The notes: generated from the sequence alone by a model not told the origin. A DNA stretch of 64,000 bases from Streptomyces sp. G44 (GCF_016905445.1 NZ_JAFEXF010000003.1:62001-126000), one strand, 5' to 3'. Counted from the first letter of the stretch, positions 25,465-36,945 are shown. Translations and numbers: made by a program.

Positions 25465-25782
25465 ATGAAGGCATTCCGGCTGGACGATCTGGAGGCGGAG
25501 CGCGTCGCGAACGACGGGGCGTATCTACAGTTTCTGCGGGAGCGGAACATGTCGGTCGGTCTCTACGCGCTCAATGCGGGGGAGTCGGACCCGCAGCAGC
25601 CGCATGGACAGGACGAGGTGTACATGGTCGTCAGTGGCCGCGCCTCGATCACGGTCGGCATGGAGACCACGCAGGTCGCGCGCGGCAGCGTGGTGTACGT
25701 GCCGGCCGGGGTGCCCCACAAGTTCCACCACATCAGCGAGGACCTGCGGGTCCTGGTCGTCTTCTCTCCGCCCGAGGCCTGA
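25465..25782 (+). CDS. Cupin-domain protein
   Basis: 105 residues, a single small cupin barrel. Motif 1 is PHGQDEVYMVVSGRASITVG (with His and Glu ligands for a metal) and motif 2 is VYVPAGVPHKFHHI. It resembles DUF-type cupins of unknown substrate (possibly dioxygenase or isomerase). Its neighbours on either side are small membrane-protein genes, so no pathway is suggested. Confidence 0.85.
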   Translation: MKAFRLDDLEAERVANDGAYLQFLRERNMSVGLYALNAGESDPQQPHGQDEVYMVVSGRASITVGMETTQVARGSVVYVPAGVPHKFHHISEDLRVLVVFSPPEA

Positions 25783-25973
25783 TCTCCCTCTGTGGGCCGA
25801 GGATTTCAGGGCTATGACCTCGGGGTTCTCTCAGGGTCGGATCAGGGGAGGACAAGGGCTGCGCGGCCCCCGCAGAGGGCTTCAGCGCCCTAGCATCGAA
25901 TACGAGAAGCCGGGAGCCCGCGGACATTCGGGCTCCGGCACCGACGCGAAGTGTGCGGAGAGAGGTAAGGACG

Positions 25974-26195
25974 ATGGCAGCGAAGGAGATCTTTGCGGGA
26001 ATGCCGTGGTGGGTGAAGTGGGTGGCTGTGCCCGTCATCGCCTTGGTCGTGTTCGGCGGCGTGATAGCGACTGTTGTCGGTTTCGTCGTCGGCCTGCTCT
26101 TCAAGGCACTGCTATTCGTCGCCTTGGTCGGTGGACTCATCTATGTCGTACGGAAGTTCATATCCGGCACGTCAGCATCCCGCAACGACTGGTGA
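25974..26195 (+). CDS. DUF5326-like small membrane protein
   Basis: 73 residues from ATG 25974, which has AGAGGTAAGG a few bases upstream. Starts MAAKEIFAGMPWWVKWVAVPVIALVVF, then two adjacent hydrophobic helices (VPVIALVVFGGVIATVVGFVVGLL and FKALLFVALVGGLIYVV) and a polar tail RKFISGTSASRNDW. It matches a small actinobacterial membrane family of unknown role. Confidence 0.75.
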   Translation: MAAKEIFAGMPWWVKWVAVPVIALVVFGGVIATVVGFVVGLLFKALLFVALVGGLIYVVRKFISGTSASRNDW

Positions 26196-26509
26196 ACGCT
26201 GATGGGTGATCGCCGCTTGGTAGCCGATGTTTCATATGATTACCGAGTGATGATGGAACCCTGATCGTTCAAGGCTGCCGGGGCAGCGGTTATGCGCGAA
26301 GTGGTTGCTCACCGAGTGGTTACTGTCTGGCGGTGAATTTTCGAGACGGGTCCCTCGGCCGGGGGAAGTTTCCCCGCAGACGGCCGAGGAGCGGTGGCCA
26401 AGGGTTAGAGTCCGAAAACCGACGCGGGGCCGTTCCCCGCGGACGGGCGCATTGCCCTCCCGTGTGTCTCCGGGCACGGGCGGCCCCCCACGCGCTTCGG
26501 GAGTGAACC
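26196..26509. promoter_or_regulatory. Upstream region of ssgR with repeats
   Basis: 314 bp without a gene. It contains two copies of ACCGAGTG(A/G)T, at 26242 and 26311, 69 bp apart, and an A+T-rich island (TTTCATATGATTACC) near 26230, unusual for this chromosome. The ssgR promoter and operators must lie here; which protein binds the repeats is not known. Confidence 0.4.
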
Positions 26510-27415
26510 TTGGCCGCGGTCGACGCCTCCACTTCACCGGTCGGTATCCCCACCGCTCGGACCTACGCCGCTTCCTCACCGGTTGACGCGCCGGCCGCTC
26601 CACAGGCCGCCCCCGCTACCCCATCCCCCGGCACCGCCCCCACCCCAGCGGCCGACGCCGCCACCGTCGCGCCCACCCTCATCGGCTCCGTGCAGCGGGC
26701 CATGCGGCTGCTGGAAGCCGCCGCCACGCACGCGGACGGGGCACCCGCCAAGCAGTTGGCCCGCGAGGCGGGACTCGCTCTCCCCACCGCCTACCACCTG
26801 CTGCGCACGTTGACCCACGAGGGTTATCTGCGCCGCGAGAAGGGAGTGTTCGTGCTCGGCGAGGCGGCCGAGCGGCTCAGCGGCAGCGGGGCACAGCAAA
26901 ATCGTCGCGGCAGGATCGGGGACGCGCTGGCGCACTGCCGGGACGCCATCGGGATGCCGGTGTACTTCGCCGTCTACCGCGAGGGCGAGATCGAGGTCGT
27001 GGCGGTCTCCGACACCCCGGGCAATCCCGCGGTCGAGGAGTGGGCCGATTTCCGGGAGACGGGTCACGCCCACGCCATCGGGCAGTGCCTGCTCTCCCAA
27101 CTCGACGATGAGGCGCGGCAGGACCACCTCGATCGCTATCCGGTTCGGTCGATCACGCGTTACTCGGTCCGCGACAACCACGCGCTGCTGCGTCGGCTCG
27201 ACACGATGGGGCGTATGAGGCCTGTGGTGGAGCGTCAGGAGTACGCGTTGGGAACGGTCTGCGCGGCGATTCCGATCTTGGCGGGAGACACCGCGGCGAC
27301 CCTCGCCATTTCCGTGCCCGCAGGTCAGGCGGATCGGTTGCTGCCCGCGGCGGAGAGATTGCAACGTGAGATCGGAAAGCTACTAGGGACACTCGCCTTC
27401 TCTATCAGCATCTGA
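26510..27415 (+). CDS. ssgR: IclR-family regulator SsgR
   Basis: 301 residues. A Pro/Ala-rich lead of ~55 residues precedes the IclR winged helix (GSVQRAMRLLEAAATHADGAPAKQLAREAGLALPTAYHLLRTLTHEGYLRRE) and the effector-binding domain ends EKLxxG-like (KLLGTLAFSISI). The gene starts with TTG at 26510, supported by GGGAG 8 nt upstream; there is no ATG or GTG nearby. It lies directly upstream of ssgA, as SsgR (SCO3925) does in S. coelicolor, where it activates ssgA and thereby sporulation-specific cell division. I name it from context plus family. Confidence 0.88.
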   Translation: MAAVDASTSPVGIPTARTYAASSPVDAPAAPQAAPATPSPGTAPTPAADAATVAPTLIGSVQRAMRLLEAAATHADGAPAKQLAREAGLALPTAYHLLRTLTHEGYLRREKGVFVLGEAAERLSGSGAQQNRRGRIGDALAHCRDAIGMPVYFAVYREGEIEVVAVSDTPGNPAVEEWADFRETGHAHAIGQCLLSQLDDEARQDHLDRYPVRSITRYSVRDNHALLRRLDTMGRMRPVVERQEYALGTVCAAIPILAGDTAATLAISVPAGQADRLLPAAERLQREIGKLLGTLAFSISI

Positions 27416-27518
27416 AAACTCACTCCTTGTGATCTGGTGTACACGTTAAGCAAGATGCCATGAGTGTCAGGGAGTTGGTTCCTGGCCACTTGAAGGCCAA
27501 GTGACGGGGTAGGGCGCG

Positions 27519-27956
27519 ATGGACGAGACGGTTCAGGCAGAGGTCATGATGAGCTTCCTTGTTTCCGAGGAGCTGTCGTTTCGTATCCCGGTGGAGTTGC
27601 GCTATGAGACCGGCGATCCTTTTGCCGTGCGGCTGACGTTTCATCTGCCCGGTGATGCACCGGTGACCTGGGCGTTCGGCAGGGAGCTGTTGATCGACGG
27701 GGTGGGGCGGCCGTGCGGGGTCGGGGACGTGAGGATCGAGCCCATTGACCCCGAGTTGATGGACGAGGCGCTGATCAGGCTTCAGGTCGGTCCGGATCAG
27801 GCGCTGTTCCGGGTGGGTATCCCGCCGCTGCTCGCCTTCCTGGACCGTACGGACAAGCTGGTGCCGCTCGGACAGGAGCGGGCGTTCGCCGACTTCGACG
27901 CGCACCTCGACGAGGCGCTCGACAGGATCCTGGGGGAGGAGCAGAACGCGGGCTGA
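27519..27956 (+). CDS. ssgA: Sporulation and cell-division regulator SsgA
   Basis: 145 residues. The conserved start VQAEVMMSFLVSEELSFRIPVELRYETGDPFAVRLTFHLPGDAPVTWAFGREL and the C-terminal FLDRTDKLVPLGQE are those of SsgA rather than of the SsgB-G paralogues. SsgA-like proteins exist only in sporulating actinomycetes; SsgA recruits SsgB and so FtsZ to septation sites and enhances hyphal fragmentation and sporulation. It differs from the S. coelicolor protein mainly at ~residues 65-85. Its transcription is activated by SsgR, encoded upstream. No TTA codon was seen. Confidence 0.94.
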   Translation: MDETVQAEVMMSFLVSEELSFRIPVELRYETGDPFAVRLTFHLPGDAPVTWAFGRELLIDGVGRPCGVGDVRIEPIDPELMDEALIRLQVGPDQALFRVGIPPLLAFLDRTDKLVPLGQERAFADFDAHLDEALDRILGEEQNAG

Positions 27957-28332
27957 CCACCTGGCCCGGTGGGCGGATATGAATGGCAGATCGGTGCATT
28001 TGGCGGCCGGTCGAGCCGTCCCCGGGCCCAACGCCCGCCCGGCGCCCGCCCCCTGGCGCCCGACCGTCTCCCGGCGCCCGCCCGCCCCCCACGCCCGTCC
28101 CCCGCGTGTCCGTCCCCGGCGCCCGTCCCCCGCGTGTCCGACGCCGGCGCCTGCCCCCGGGCCCCAGGTGCCTGCCCCCGGCCCCAGGCCCCAGGTGCCT
28201 GCCCCCGGCTCCGGTGCCCGGCCCTGCCCGCCCGTGCCGTTCGCACACAGCGTGCGATGGAACCGCCGCCGGGACGCCGCGTGTGGCCTCGCGTGGTGCT
28301 CTCCCCCGAAGGAGAGGCCGTGTCCTGCGGGG
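27957..28332. repeat. C-rich low-complexity intergenic region
   Basis: 376 bp between ssgA and the YibE/F gene. From about 28020 to 28240 the + strand is an almost pure C/G tract with irregular repeats of CCCCCGCGTGTCCG and of GGTGCCTGCCCCCGGC. Long shadow frames open here on both strands only because of this composition. It has no convincing gene. Confidence 0.6.
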
Positions 28333-29754
28333 TCAGGCCTTGCGGCGGCGGCCCTTGCCGCCGCGGGAGGAGCGGGGGGCGGGGGTGGCCATGGCCGGGC
28401 GGCCGGGGCCACTGGTGGCGGAGCGGTCGGCGGAGACGACCAGGGCGGCCAGCGCGGTGGTCACCGGTACCGACGCGACCAGGCCGATCGAGCCGATCAG
28501 GGTGCGCACGATCTCCTCGGCGACCAACTCGCTGTTGGCGACCGTGCCCACACTGGACTGCGCGATCGAGAAGAGCAGCAGCAGGGGCAGCGCGGCGCCC
28601 GCGTAGGCGAGGACGAGGGTGTTGACGACCGAGGCGATGTGGTCGCGGCCGATGCGGATGCCCGCCCGGTAGAGGCCGCGCCAGCCCATGGTCGGGTTGG
28701 CCTGGTGCAGTTCCCAAACGGCCGAGGTCTGGGTGACCGTCACGTCGTCGAGGACGCCGAGCGAGCCGATGATGACGCCCGCGAGCAGGAGGCCGCTCAT
28801 GTCGATGGAGGGATACAGGCCGTGGATGAGACCGGTGTTGTCGTCCGTGTTGCCGGTCAGCGCGGCCCAGCCGATGAACAGGGAGCCGAGCAGCCCGATC
28901 AGGAGGAGGGAGATGAGAGTGCCGAGGACCGCGACGGAGGTACGGGCGGTGAGGCCATGGCAGAGGTAGAGCGCGACGAGCATGATGGCGCTCGCCCCGA
29001 TCACCGCCACCACCAGCGGGTTCGAGCCCTGGAGGATCGCCGGCAGGATGAAGAAGGTGAGGACCAGGAAGCTGATGGCGAGGGCGACCAGGGCCATCAC
29101 ACCGCGCAGCCGCCCCACCACCACGACGGCGAGCGCGAAGATGCCGGCGAGCAGTGCCATCGGGAACTTGCGGTTCACGTCGGTCACCGAATATTGCAGG
29201 CCCTCGGGTGCCTTGGGCTCATAGGCGACCACCACCTCTTGGCCCTTGTGGAGCTGCCGGGGCGAGTCCGGCTGGATGATCTCGGTGAACGTGCGGCCCT
29301 TGTCGTCACCGCTGGTCACCTCGATCAGCGCCTTCTTGCAGGTGCCCTCGGCGCGTGACTGGGCGGTCTGTCCCTCGGGGGTGGAGGTGTCGCCGTTGGG
29401 CTGGGGCTGCGAGGGGTTGAGGTCCTTGCAGGGCAGTTCCTGCACCTTGGCGACCGTTGCCGACTGGGTCTGCCGGTCGAAGCCGACGCCGGTGCGTTCA
29501 TGGCTCGGCGTTCCGCCCGGCCACAGGACGACGAGGCCTACGACGACCGCGGTGGCGAAGGGGATCAGCACCGCCGCGATGACCTTGCGCAGATGCCGGG
29601 AGACGGGCGCGGCCGGGCCATGGCTGTGCGTATGGCCGTGGCTGTGGCCGTGGCCATGCCCGGGGGCGTGCCCGTGGCCTTCCGGCGACGGCGACGAGGG
29701 GCCGGAGTGGGGCGGTCGCGGGGGCGGAGGCGGCGGCGGGGGTGTGGTGGTCAC
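28333..29754 (-). CDS. YibE/F-family membrane protein with His-rich N-terminus
   Basis: 473 residues. The first ~50 residues are extraordinary: a polyproline run followed by GHGHAPGHGHGHSHGHTHSHG, resembling metal-binding histidine tracts. A single TM helix (~60-80), an extracytoplasmic domain with two cysteines (LPCKDLNP, GTCKKALIEV) and eight further TM helices follow, the YibE/F family. Known members are multi-spanning proteins with weak links to transport. The histidine tract suggests Zn, Ni or Cu binding, which is not a general family trait. It lies divergent from thiC but the two share no common pathway that I can see. Confidence 0.88.
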   Translation of the reverse strand: MTTTPPPPPPPPRPPHSGPSSPSPEGHGHAPGHGHGHSHGHTHSHGPAAPVSRHLRKVIAAVLIPFATAVVVGLVVLWPGGTPSHERTGVGFDRQTQSATVAKVQELPCKDLNPSQPQPNGDTSTPEGQTAQSRAEGTCKKALIEVTSGDDKGRTFTEIIQPDSPRQLHKGQEVVVAYEPKAPEGLQYSVTDVNRKFPMALLAGIFALAVVVVGRLRGVMALVALAISFLVLTFFILPAILQGSNPLVVAVIGASAIMLVALYLCHGLTARTSVAVLGTLISLLLIGLLGSLFIGWAALTGNTDDNTGLIHGLYPSIDMSGLLLAGVIIGSLGVLDDVTVTQTSAVWELHQANPTMGWRGLYRAGIRIGRDHIASVVNTLVLAYAGAALPLLLLFSIAQSSVGTVANSELVAEEIVRTLIGSIGLVASVPVTTALAALVVSADRSATSGPGRPAMATPAPRSSRGGKGRRRKA

Positions 29755-29835
29755 GGACCGATCATCGCAAGAACGGAGGGGGCCCTCTGTTCAGCGTGGC
29801 CGACATGACGCTAGCGTGGAGCCACCTTTGCAATC

Positions 29836-31800
<1,965 letters not shown>

Positions 31801-31827
31801 GCGAACCCCGAATGGGGCGTGGAGGGG

Positions 31828-31866
31828 GTGTCCGCAGAGTGCCGTGACGACTGGCTCTGCGGACAC
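31828..31866. terminator. Terminator between thiC and a convergent gene
   Basis: 12-bp perfect arms GTGTCCGCAGAG / CTCTGCGGACAC with a 15-nt loop, 27 bp after the thiC stop and 7 bp before the opposing gene's stop. Confidence 0.75.
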
Positions 31867-31872
31867 TCCGGC

Positions 31873-32775
31873 CTACTCCGGCTTGTGTTCGGGTCCGCCG
31901 AAGTTCGGGCTGGAGAAGTCGGGGCTCGAAAAGCTCGGCCGCGTGCCCGTCGCGGGACCGCCGTCCGGGCTGCTGAACCCAGGCCGGTGGTAGCCGAGTT
32001 GCGGCATGCGACCGCTCGGTGCGGTGCCACCTGTCCCCTGTGACGGCGCGCGGGTCGTGGGGTCCGCGCCCGGTTCCGCCAGGGCCTCCCGCAGGAACGG
32101 CACGATGCCCCGTTCCAGCAGCGCCTGACCCCAGGCCTCCCTGGCTCGGGACACCGCCTCGTACTGCTCTCCGAGCGGATCCGCCGGCTGCGAGGTGGCG
32201 CCGTTGCGCAGGGCCGTCAGGAGCAGACCGGCCGCGGCGACCAGGATGCCCCCGGCGGTGAGCGCGCCGAACAGCCAGCCCGCGGTGAGCATGGTGTCCG
32301 CGAAGGCGGGCTCGGGGTCGAGCATCTTCAGGATGTAGCCGACGAGCAGGAAGATCGCGGCGGCCGCTCCCGCGAGGACGGGTGCGAGGACCGCGACGAC
32401 GGCTATCGCCCCGGCGCCCGCCGCTGCCGCCGGTTCGGCGACCTCACCCATCGTCGTGGCGAGGCCGACGCCACCGGAGCCGGACTCCGCGGCGCTCTGT
32501 CCGCTTCCGCTCCCTTCGCGAATCGACGTGGAAGACGGTCGAGGTGCGCGCGACTCCTCGCGCACCTTCACGTAGTGCGCGTACTCGGCCGCGGCGGCGG
32601 CCGTGATCAGTGCTGTCGCGTTCAGGGCCATGGTGCGCAGTTGTTCGATGTTGAGCCGCCGGCCCACTGCGGCGAGTTCAGGACGGTCAGGTGCGGTGCG
32701 CAGCGCCTCGTCGAGGATTCGCTCGTATGCGGGGCGGTCCTCATTGAGCAGGTGTGGAGCGCTGTTCATGTGCAT
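31873..32775 (-). CDS. Actinobacterial membrane protein of unknown function with FSSP repeats
   Basis: 300 residues. The N-terminal ~65 residues are soluble and helical (DRPAYERILDEALRTAPDRPELAAVGRRLNIEQLRTMAL). A polar/Ser-rich linker follows, then two adjacent TM helices (~125-150 and ~170-200, AAGAGAIAVVAVLAPVLAGAAAAIFLLVGYIL). A cytoplasmic helix (QYEAVSRAREAWGQALLERGIVPFLREALAEP) and a disordered C-terminus with repeats FSSPDG, FSSPDFSSPNF end the protein. I do not recognise a named family. ATG 32775 was chosen; ATG 32769 is possible. Convergent with thiC. Confidence 0.8.
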   Translation of the reverse strand: MHMNSAPHLLNEDRPAYERILDEALRTAPDRPELAAVGRRLNIEQLRTMALNATALITAAAAAEYAHYVKVREESRAPRPSSTSIREGSGSGQSAAESGSGGVGLATTMGEVAEPAAAAGAGAIAVVAVLAPVLAGAAAAIFLLVGYILKMLDPEPAFADTMLTAGWLFGALTAGGILVAAAGLLLTALRNGATSQPADPLGEQYEAVSRAREAWGQALLERGIVPFLREALAEPGADPTTRAPSQGTGGTAPSGRMPQLGYHRPGFSSPDGGPATGTRPSFSSPDFSSPNFGGPEHKPE

Positions 32776-32955
32776 CCCCCGATGCTCCGTAGGGCTGAGG
32801 CTCGCATGGCTACGAGCCGTGGGGCAGAAACGGAGGGGAGCCTGCTACGGATAAGCCGATGGTAGAGCCGTGACGGCACGCGGTGACAGGGGGTTTCCAG
32901 AATTGGCGTCCCCGGTCGGCGTGATCCTGTATGGGGTCGCCTGCCCGGTGAACGC

Positions 32956-34017
32956 TCAGATAGCCAGGGGGAGTTGGCAGACCAGTAGCTTTCCGGCCAT
33001 CGTCACTCCGCCGTCCATGGCGATGGCCAGGCCGTCGGCGTAGACGTGCGGTCCTTCGATGACCGGTCCGCCGCCGTCCGACTCGTCCTCGGAGCCGACG
33101 TCACCCAGGAGGTAGGGGATGGGGCTGTGGCCGTGGACGATGCGCGTGCCGCCGTACACGTCCAGGAGCTCGCGTACGGCCGAGGGGCCCGACTCGTCGC
33201 GGAAGGCGAAGCGCTTGGTGAACTTGCGGAAGAGGTCCCAGCACTCGTCGGCGTCGTTGCGGGTGAGGGTCTCGCGGATGGTGTCGTTCACTGCCTCGAT
33301 CGAGTCGCCGTAGTCCAGGTAGGCGGTCGTGTCGGAGTGCACGAGGAGATGGCCGTCGGCCTCCTCCATCGCGTCGAGCCGGGCCATCCACTGGAGGTGG
33401 TGGTCCTCCAGGCGCTCCATGTCGGCTTTCTGGCCGCCGTTGAGCAGCCAGGCGGCCTGGAAGGTGGCGGTGCCCGCGCCGGAGTTGACGGGCGTGTCGC
33501 CGAAACGCTTGGCGCCGAGCAGGAGCAGCTCGTGGTTGCCCATGAGGGCCTTGCAGTAGCCGCCGGCGGCGGCGGCCTCGGCGGACAGCCGCATCACGAG
33601 GTCGATGACGCCGATGCCGTCGGGCCCGCGGTCGGTGAAGTCGCCGAGGAACCACAGGCGCGCGTTGCCCGCGGACCAGTTGCCGTCGGCGTCGATGAGG
33701 CCCTGCTCGTGGAGGGCCGCGAGGAGCTCGTCCAGATAGCCGTGCACGTCACCGACGACGAACAGCGGGCCGTGCTCGCCGCTGGGCCTCGGCTGCGGGG
33801 GTTCCGGCATGACCTGCACCTGGAGCGTGTCACCGCGGTTGATGACCGGCAGGTCGCGCTGGGTGGGGGTGTAGCCGTCGTCCGGCAGCCCCCCCGGAGC
33901 CGGCGCCGGAGGGCCCGCCTCGGCGGGGCCGGTCGTCTCATGGACGTACGCCGGTACGCGGAAGTCGCGCAGCGTCGCCGTCCGCACATCGGGTCCCTGA
34001 CCGGCCCCCTGAGTCAT
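32956..34017 (-). CDS. Metallophosphoesterase (serine/threonine-phosphatase-like)
   Basis: 353 residues from ATG 34017, preceded by GGAGGGG. The PPP-type calcineurin motifs are all present: GDVHGYLDEL, GDFTDRGPDG, GNHELLLLG, and HGHSPIPY. A ~90-residue Pro-rich N-terminal part precedes the domain. The family includes protein phosphatases and dinucleotide (Ap4A) hydrolases; the close spacing of motifs and lack of a membrane segment fit a cytoplasmic enzyme. Substrate unknown. Confidence 0.9.
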   Translation of the reverse strand: MTQGAGQGPDVRTATLRDFRVPAYVHETTGPAEAGPPAPAPGGLPDDGYTPTQRDLPVINRGDTLQVQVMPEPPQPRPSGEHGPLFVVGDVHGYLDELLAALHEQGLIDADGNWSAGNARLWFLGDFTDRGPDGIGVIDLVMRLSAEAAAAGGYCKALMGNHELLLLGAKRFGDTPVNSGAGTATFQAAWLLNGGQKADMERLEDHHLQWMARLDAMEEADGHLLVHSDTTAYLDYGDSIEAVNDTIRETLTRNDADECWDLFRKFTKRFAFRDESGPSAVRELLDVYGGTRIVHGHSPIPYLLGDVGSEDESDGGGPVIEGPHVYADGLAIAMDGGVTMAGKLLVCQLPLAI

Positions 34018-34185
34018 CGACCCCTCCACCACCATTGCGCCGCATCTGCACCGAGAACGGACTGCCTGGTCGCAGCGGCCCGCGGTGTCGTCCGCCCATC
34101 ATAGGAATGCGGCTCCCGCTGTGTGGTGCACCAGGGGTGGTGAATCGGTCCCCGCCGCCGGTTCACCAAGGATTTATCCCGAATT

Positions 34186-34233
34186 GGGCAGAGGTTTCCC
34201 CCCTGATGGCGGGTCGGTAACCCACCTCTGCCC
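34186..34233 (-). terminator. Terminator of the LacI-type regulator gene
   Basis: 10-bp arms GGGCAGAGGT / ACCTCTGCCC with a 28-nt loop just past the stop at 34247. Confidence 0.55.
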
Positions 34234-34246
34234 GAAATCGCCTGGG

Positions 34247-35368
34247 TCAGCCCGAGCCCGATGAGCGTGGCGGACTGACCGTCGTACGCGGCGGACGTCG
34301 CTCGGACGAGGTGCGCACGATCAGTTCGGTCGGTATCACCTGTTCGACGGGCCGGCCCGAGTCGAGTCCCTCGATGGCGTCGATGAGGAGCTGTACGACG
34401 GCCGTGCCGATACGTCTGGGCTTCAGGGAGAGCGTGGTGATGGGCGGTTCCGTGGTGGCGTACACCATGGACTCGCTGCAACAGACGAGCAGCAGGTCAT
34501 CGGGGACGCGCAGGCCGTACCGCCGGGCGGCGGCGAGCAGGTCGGTGCCGTTGGGGTCGAAGAGGCCGTAGACGGCGTCGGGGCGGTCGGGGCGGGCGAG
34601 CAGCCGGTCGGCGGCCACGGCGCCCGCGCACGGGTCGTGGGCGGGATAGGACTCGTAGACGGGGTCCTGTCCGACGCGTTCGCACCAGCGCAGGTACGCG
34701 GTCGTGGACAGGTGGGTGTAGGTGTCCGTGGTGTTGCCGGTGAGGAGGCCGATCCGGCGGGCGCCCGCCGCCGCGAGGTGGTCGAGGATCTCCAGGACCG
34801 CGGCCTCGTGGTCGTTGTCGACCCAGGCGGTGACGGGCAGCGAGCCCGCGGGCCGGCCGTCGGAGACGACCGGCAGACCCTGTCTGACCAGCTCGCTGAC
34901 GACCGGGTCGTGGTCGGAGGGGTCGACGACGACGGTGCCGTCGAGCGCGACGTTGGACCATACGTCGACCGGGCTGCGGCGCGAGGTGGCCGGGAGGATC
35001 ACCAGGGCGTAGCCACGGGCGAGGGCGGCGGAGGTGGCGGCTCTGGCCATCTCCGCGAAGTAGGCGAATTCGGTGAAGGTGAAAGGTTCATCCCCGTACG
35101 TGGTCACGGTCAGGCCGATGAGGCCGGACTTGCCGGTACGGAGGGTTCGGGCCGCGGCGGAGGGGCGATAGCCCAGCCGCTCCGCGACCTCGCGGACGTG
35201 GCGTCGGGTGGCGTCGGGCAGCCGCCCCTTGCCGTTGAGGGCATCGGAGACAGTCGTGATGGAGACACCGGCGGCGGCGGCGACATCTCTGATGCCCGCT
35301 CTGTTCTGCCGGTTGCTCCGGCGGGCGGTCTCCGCTCGGCTCACCTGGTGCTTCCCTGCTGCTGTCAT
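34247..35368 (-). CDS. LacI-family transcriptional regulator
   Basis: 373 residues. The N-terminal helix-turn-helix is typical: NRAGIRDVAAAAGVSITTVSDALNGKGRLPDATRRHVREVAERLGYRPSAAARTLRTG (hinge helix at the end). The effector domain follows (LIGLTVTTYGDEPFTFTEFAYFAEMARAATSAALARGYALVILP). It ends with a basic, Pro-rich tail. No sugar-catabolic genes are adjacent: the divergent neighbour is the HisC-like gene, so its targets lie elsewhere or are unlinked. Confidence 0.92.
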   Translation of the reverse strand: MTAAGKHQVSRAETARRSNRQNRAGIRDVAAAAGVSITTVSDALNGKGRLPDATRRHVREVAERLGYRPSAAARTLRTGKSGLIGLTVTTYGDEPFTFTEFAYFAEMARAATSAALARGYALVILPATSRRSPVDVWSNVALDGTVVVDPSDHDPVVSELVRQGLPVVSDGRPAGSLPVTAWVDNDHEAAVLEILDHLAAAGARRIGLLTGNTTDTYTHLSTTAYLRWCERVGQDPVYESYPAHDPCAGAVAADRLLARPDRPDAVYGLFDPNGTDLLAAARRYGLRVPDDLLLVCCSESMVYATTEPPITTLSLKPRRIGTAVVQLLIDAIEGLDSGRPVEQVIPTELIVRTSSERRPPRTTVSPPRSSGSG

Positions 35369-35742
35369 GGCGAGCCGATAGTAGGGCTCATCGGGGTGGG
35401 TAGGGCGGACGCATATTCACTCGTTGACAGGCACGTTTCTGCATGGTCCTGAAGCGTCAATGACCATGGATTGGAAGGGTGTTGGCGGGTCGGGGCATTA
35501 GCTGCCGCTGATGTCGCGCATGAGCCTGCCAAGAGCGCGAGATCTCGAAGAGGTCTCAACTCACCTTCACGGGGGATGCGCGCCACGGAGCGAGCCACCG
35601 GCGCGCGGTGGCCCACGGGGCGCTCCCCCTTACCCGTGCGCCTGTCTTACGTGACCCCCGGAAGCCATTCGCACCGGCGCCGAATCCTCATAAGGTGAGC
35701 AGTATTCGAACTGTTGCCAGTACCGGTACGAGGAGGACTGCG
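35369..35742. promoter_or_regulatory. Divergent region between LacI and HisC-like genes
   Basis: 374 bp. A TTGACA element at about 35425 is a good -35 for the + strand; a recognisable -10 partner is not clear. AGGAGG at 35731 is the ribosome site of the aminotransferase. No gene seen. Confidence 0.35.
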
Positions 35743-36822
35743 GTGAGCGAGACGAACCCGAGGCTGCGCGCCGAGCTGGAGGGTATCCCCACCTACAAGC
35801 CGGGCAAGCCCGCCGCGGCCGACGGTCCGGTGGCCTACAAGCTGTCCTCCAACGAGAACCCCTACCCCCCGCTCCCCGGCGTCCTGGAGAGCGCGCTCGC
35901 CGCGGCCGGTTCCTTCAACCGCTACCCCGACATGGCCTGCACGGCCCTGATGAGCGAGCTGGCCGAGCGCTTCGGGGTGCCCGTCTCGCACATCGCCACC
36001 GGCACCGGCTCGGTCGGCGTCGCCCAGCAGCTGCTCCAGGCCACGTCCGGCCCGGGCGACGAGGTCATCTACGCGTGGCGGTCCTTTGAGGCGTACCCGA
36101 TCATCACGCAGGTCAGTGGCGCGACATCGGTGCGGGTGCCGCTGACGGAGGGCGAGGTCCACGACCTGGACGCGATGGCCGACGCCATCACCGAGCGGAC
36201 GCGCCTCATCTTTGTCTGCAATCCCAACAACCCCACCGGCACCGTGGTCCGCAGGGCCGAGCTGGAGCGCTTCCTCGACCGGGTGCCGCGTGACGTCCTG
36301 GTCGTGCTGGACGAGGCGTACCGCGAGTTCATCCGTGACCCCGAGGTCCCGGACGGCATCGAGATCTACCGCGAGCGCCCGAACATCTGTGTCCTTCGTA
36401 CGTTCTCCAAGGCGTACGGCCTCGCGGGTCTGCGCGTGGGCTTCGCGGTGGCGCACGAGCCGGTGGCCGCCGCGCTGCGCAAGACGGCGGTGCCCTTCGG
36501 CGTGAGCCAGCTCGCGCAGGACGCGGCGGTGGCCTCGCTGCGGGCCGAGGACGAGCTGATGGGCCGCGTCGGGGCACTGGTCGCCGAGCGCACGCGGGTG
36601 GTCGAGGCGCTGCGGGGGCAGGGCTGGACGGTGCCCGAGACGCAGGCGAACTTCGTGTGGCTGCGGCTCGGCGACCGCACGAACGACTTCGCGGCGGCGT
36701 GCGAGCGGGCGGGCGTGGTGGTGCGGCCGTTCGCGGGCGAGGGGATGCGGGCCACGATCGGGGAGACCGAGGCCAACGATGTCTTTCTGGCGGCGGCGGA
36801 GGCGTTCCGCAAGGAGCTCTAG
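35743..36822 (+). CDS. Histidinol-phosphate / aromatic aminotransferase (HisC2-like)
   Basis: 359 residues from GTG 35743, which has AGGAGG 6 nt upstream. Fold type I aminotransferase class II motifs: [40 protein letters not shown] and the PLP lysine in [15 protein letters not shown]. The family includes HisC and the aromatic-amino-acid transaminase Pat; Streptomyces has a HisC in the his operon elsewhere, and no his gene is near here, so this is the second copy, likely aromatic. The ORF in the same frame begins at 35608 but without a ribosome site. Confidence 0.88.
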   Translation: MSETNPRLRAELEGIPTYKPGKPAAADGPVAYKLSSNENPYPPLPGVLESALAAAGSFNRYPDMACTALMSELAERFGVPVSHIATGTGSVGVAQQLLQATSGPGDEVIYAWRSFEAYPIITQVSGATSVRVPLTEGEVHDLDAMADAITERTRLIFVCNPNNPTGTVVRRAELERFLDRVPRDVLVVLDEAYREFIRDPEVPDGIEIYRERPNICVLRTFSKAYGLAGLRVGFAVAHEPVAAALRKTAVPFGVSQLAQDAAVASLRAEDELMGRVGALVAERTRVVEALRGQGWTVPETQANFVWLRLGDRTNDFAAACERAGVVVRPFAGEGMRATIGETEANDVFLAAAEAFRKEL

Positions 36823-36945
36823 CCGAGGGGGGGCTGACCCGTCCGCCATCCCTGAGACCGTCCGCCTCCCGTCGACCCGCCGCCTCCCTGAGGCCGTCCG
36901 CCGCCCCCGGCAGGGCAGCCCCCCGCCCCGGAACCCTCGCTCCCT

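Noticed and set aside
27979-29358. 459-residue plus-strand open frame opposite the YibE/F gene
   Set aside because: It starts in the C-rich repeat region and continues antisense to a convincing membrane-protein gene.
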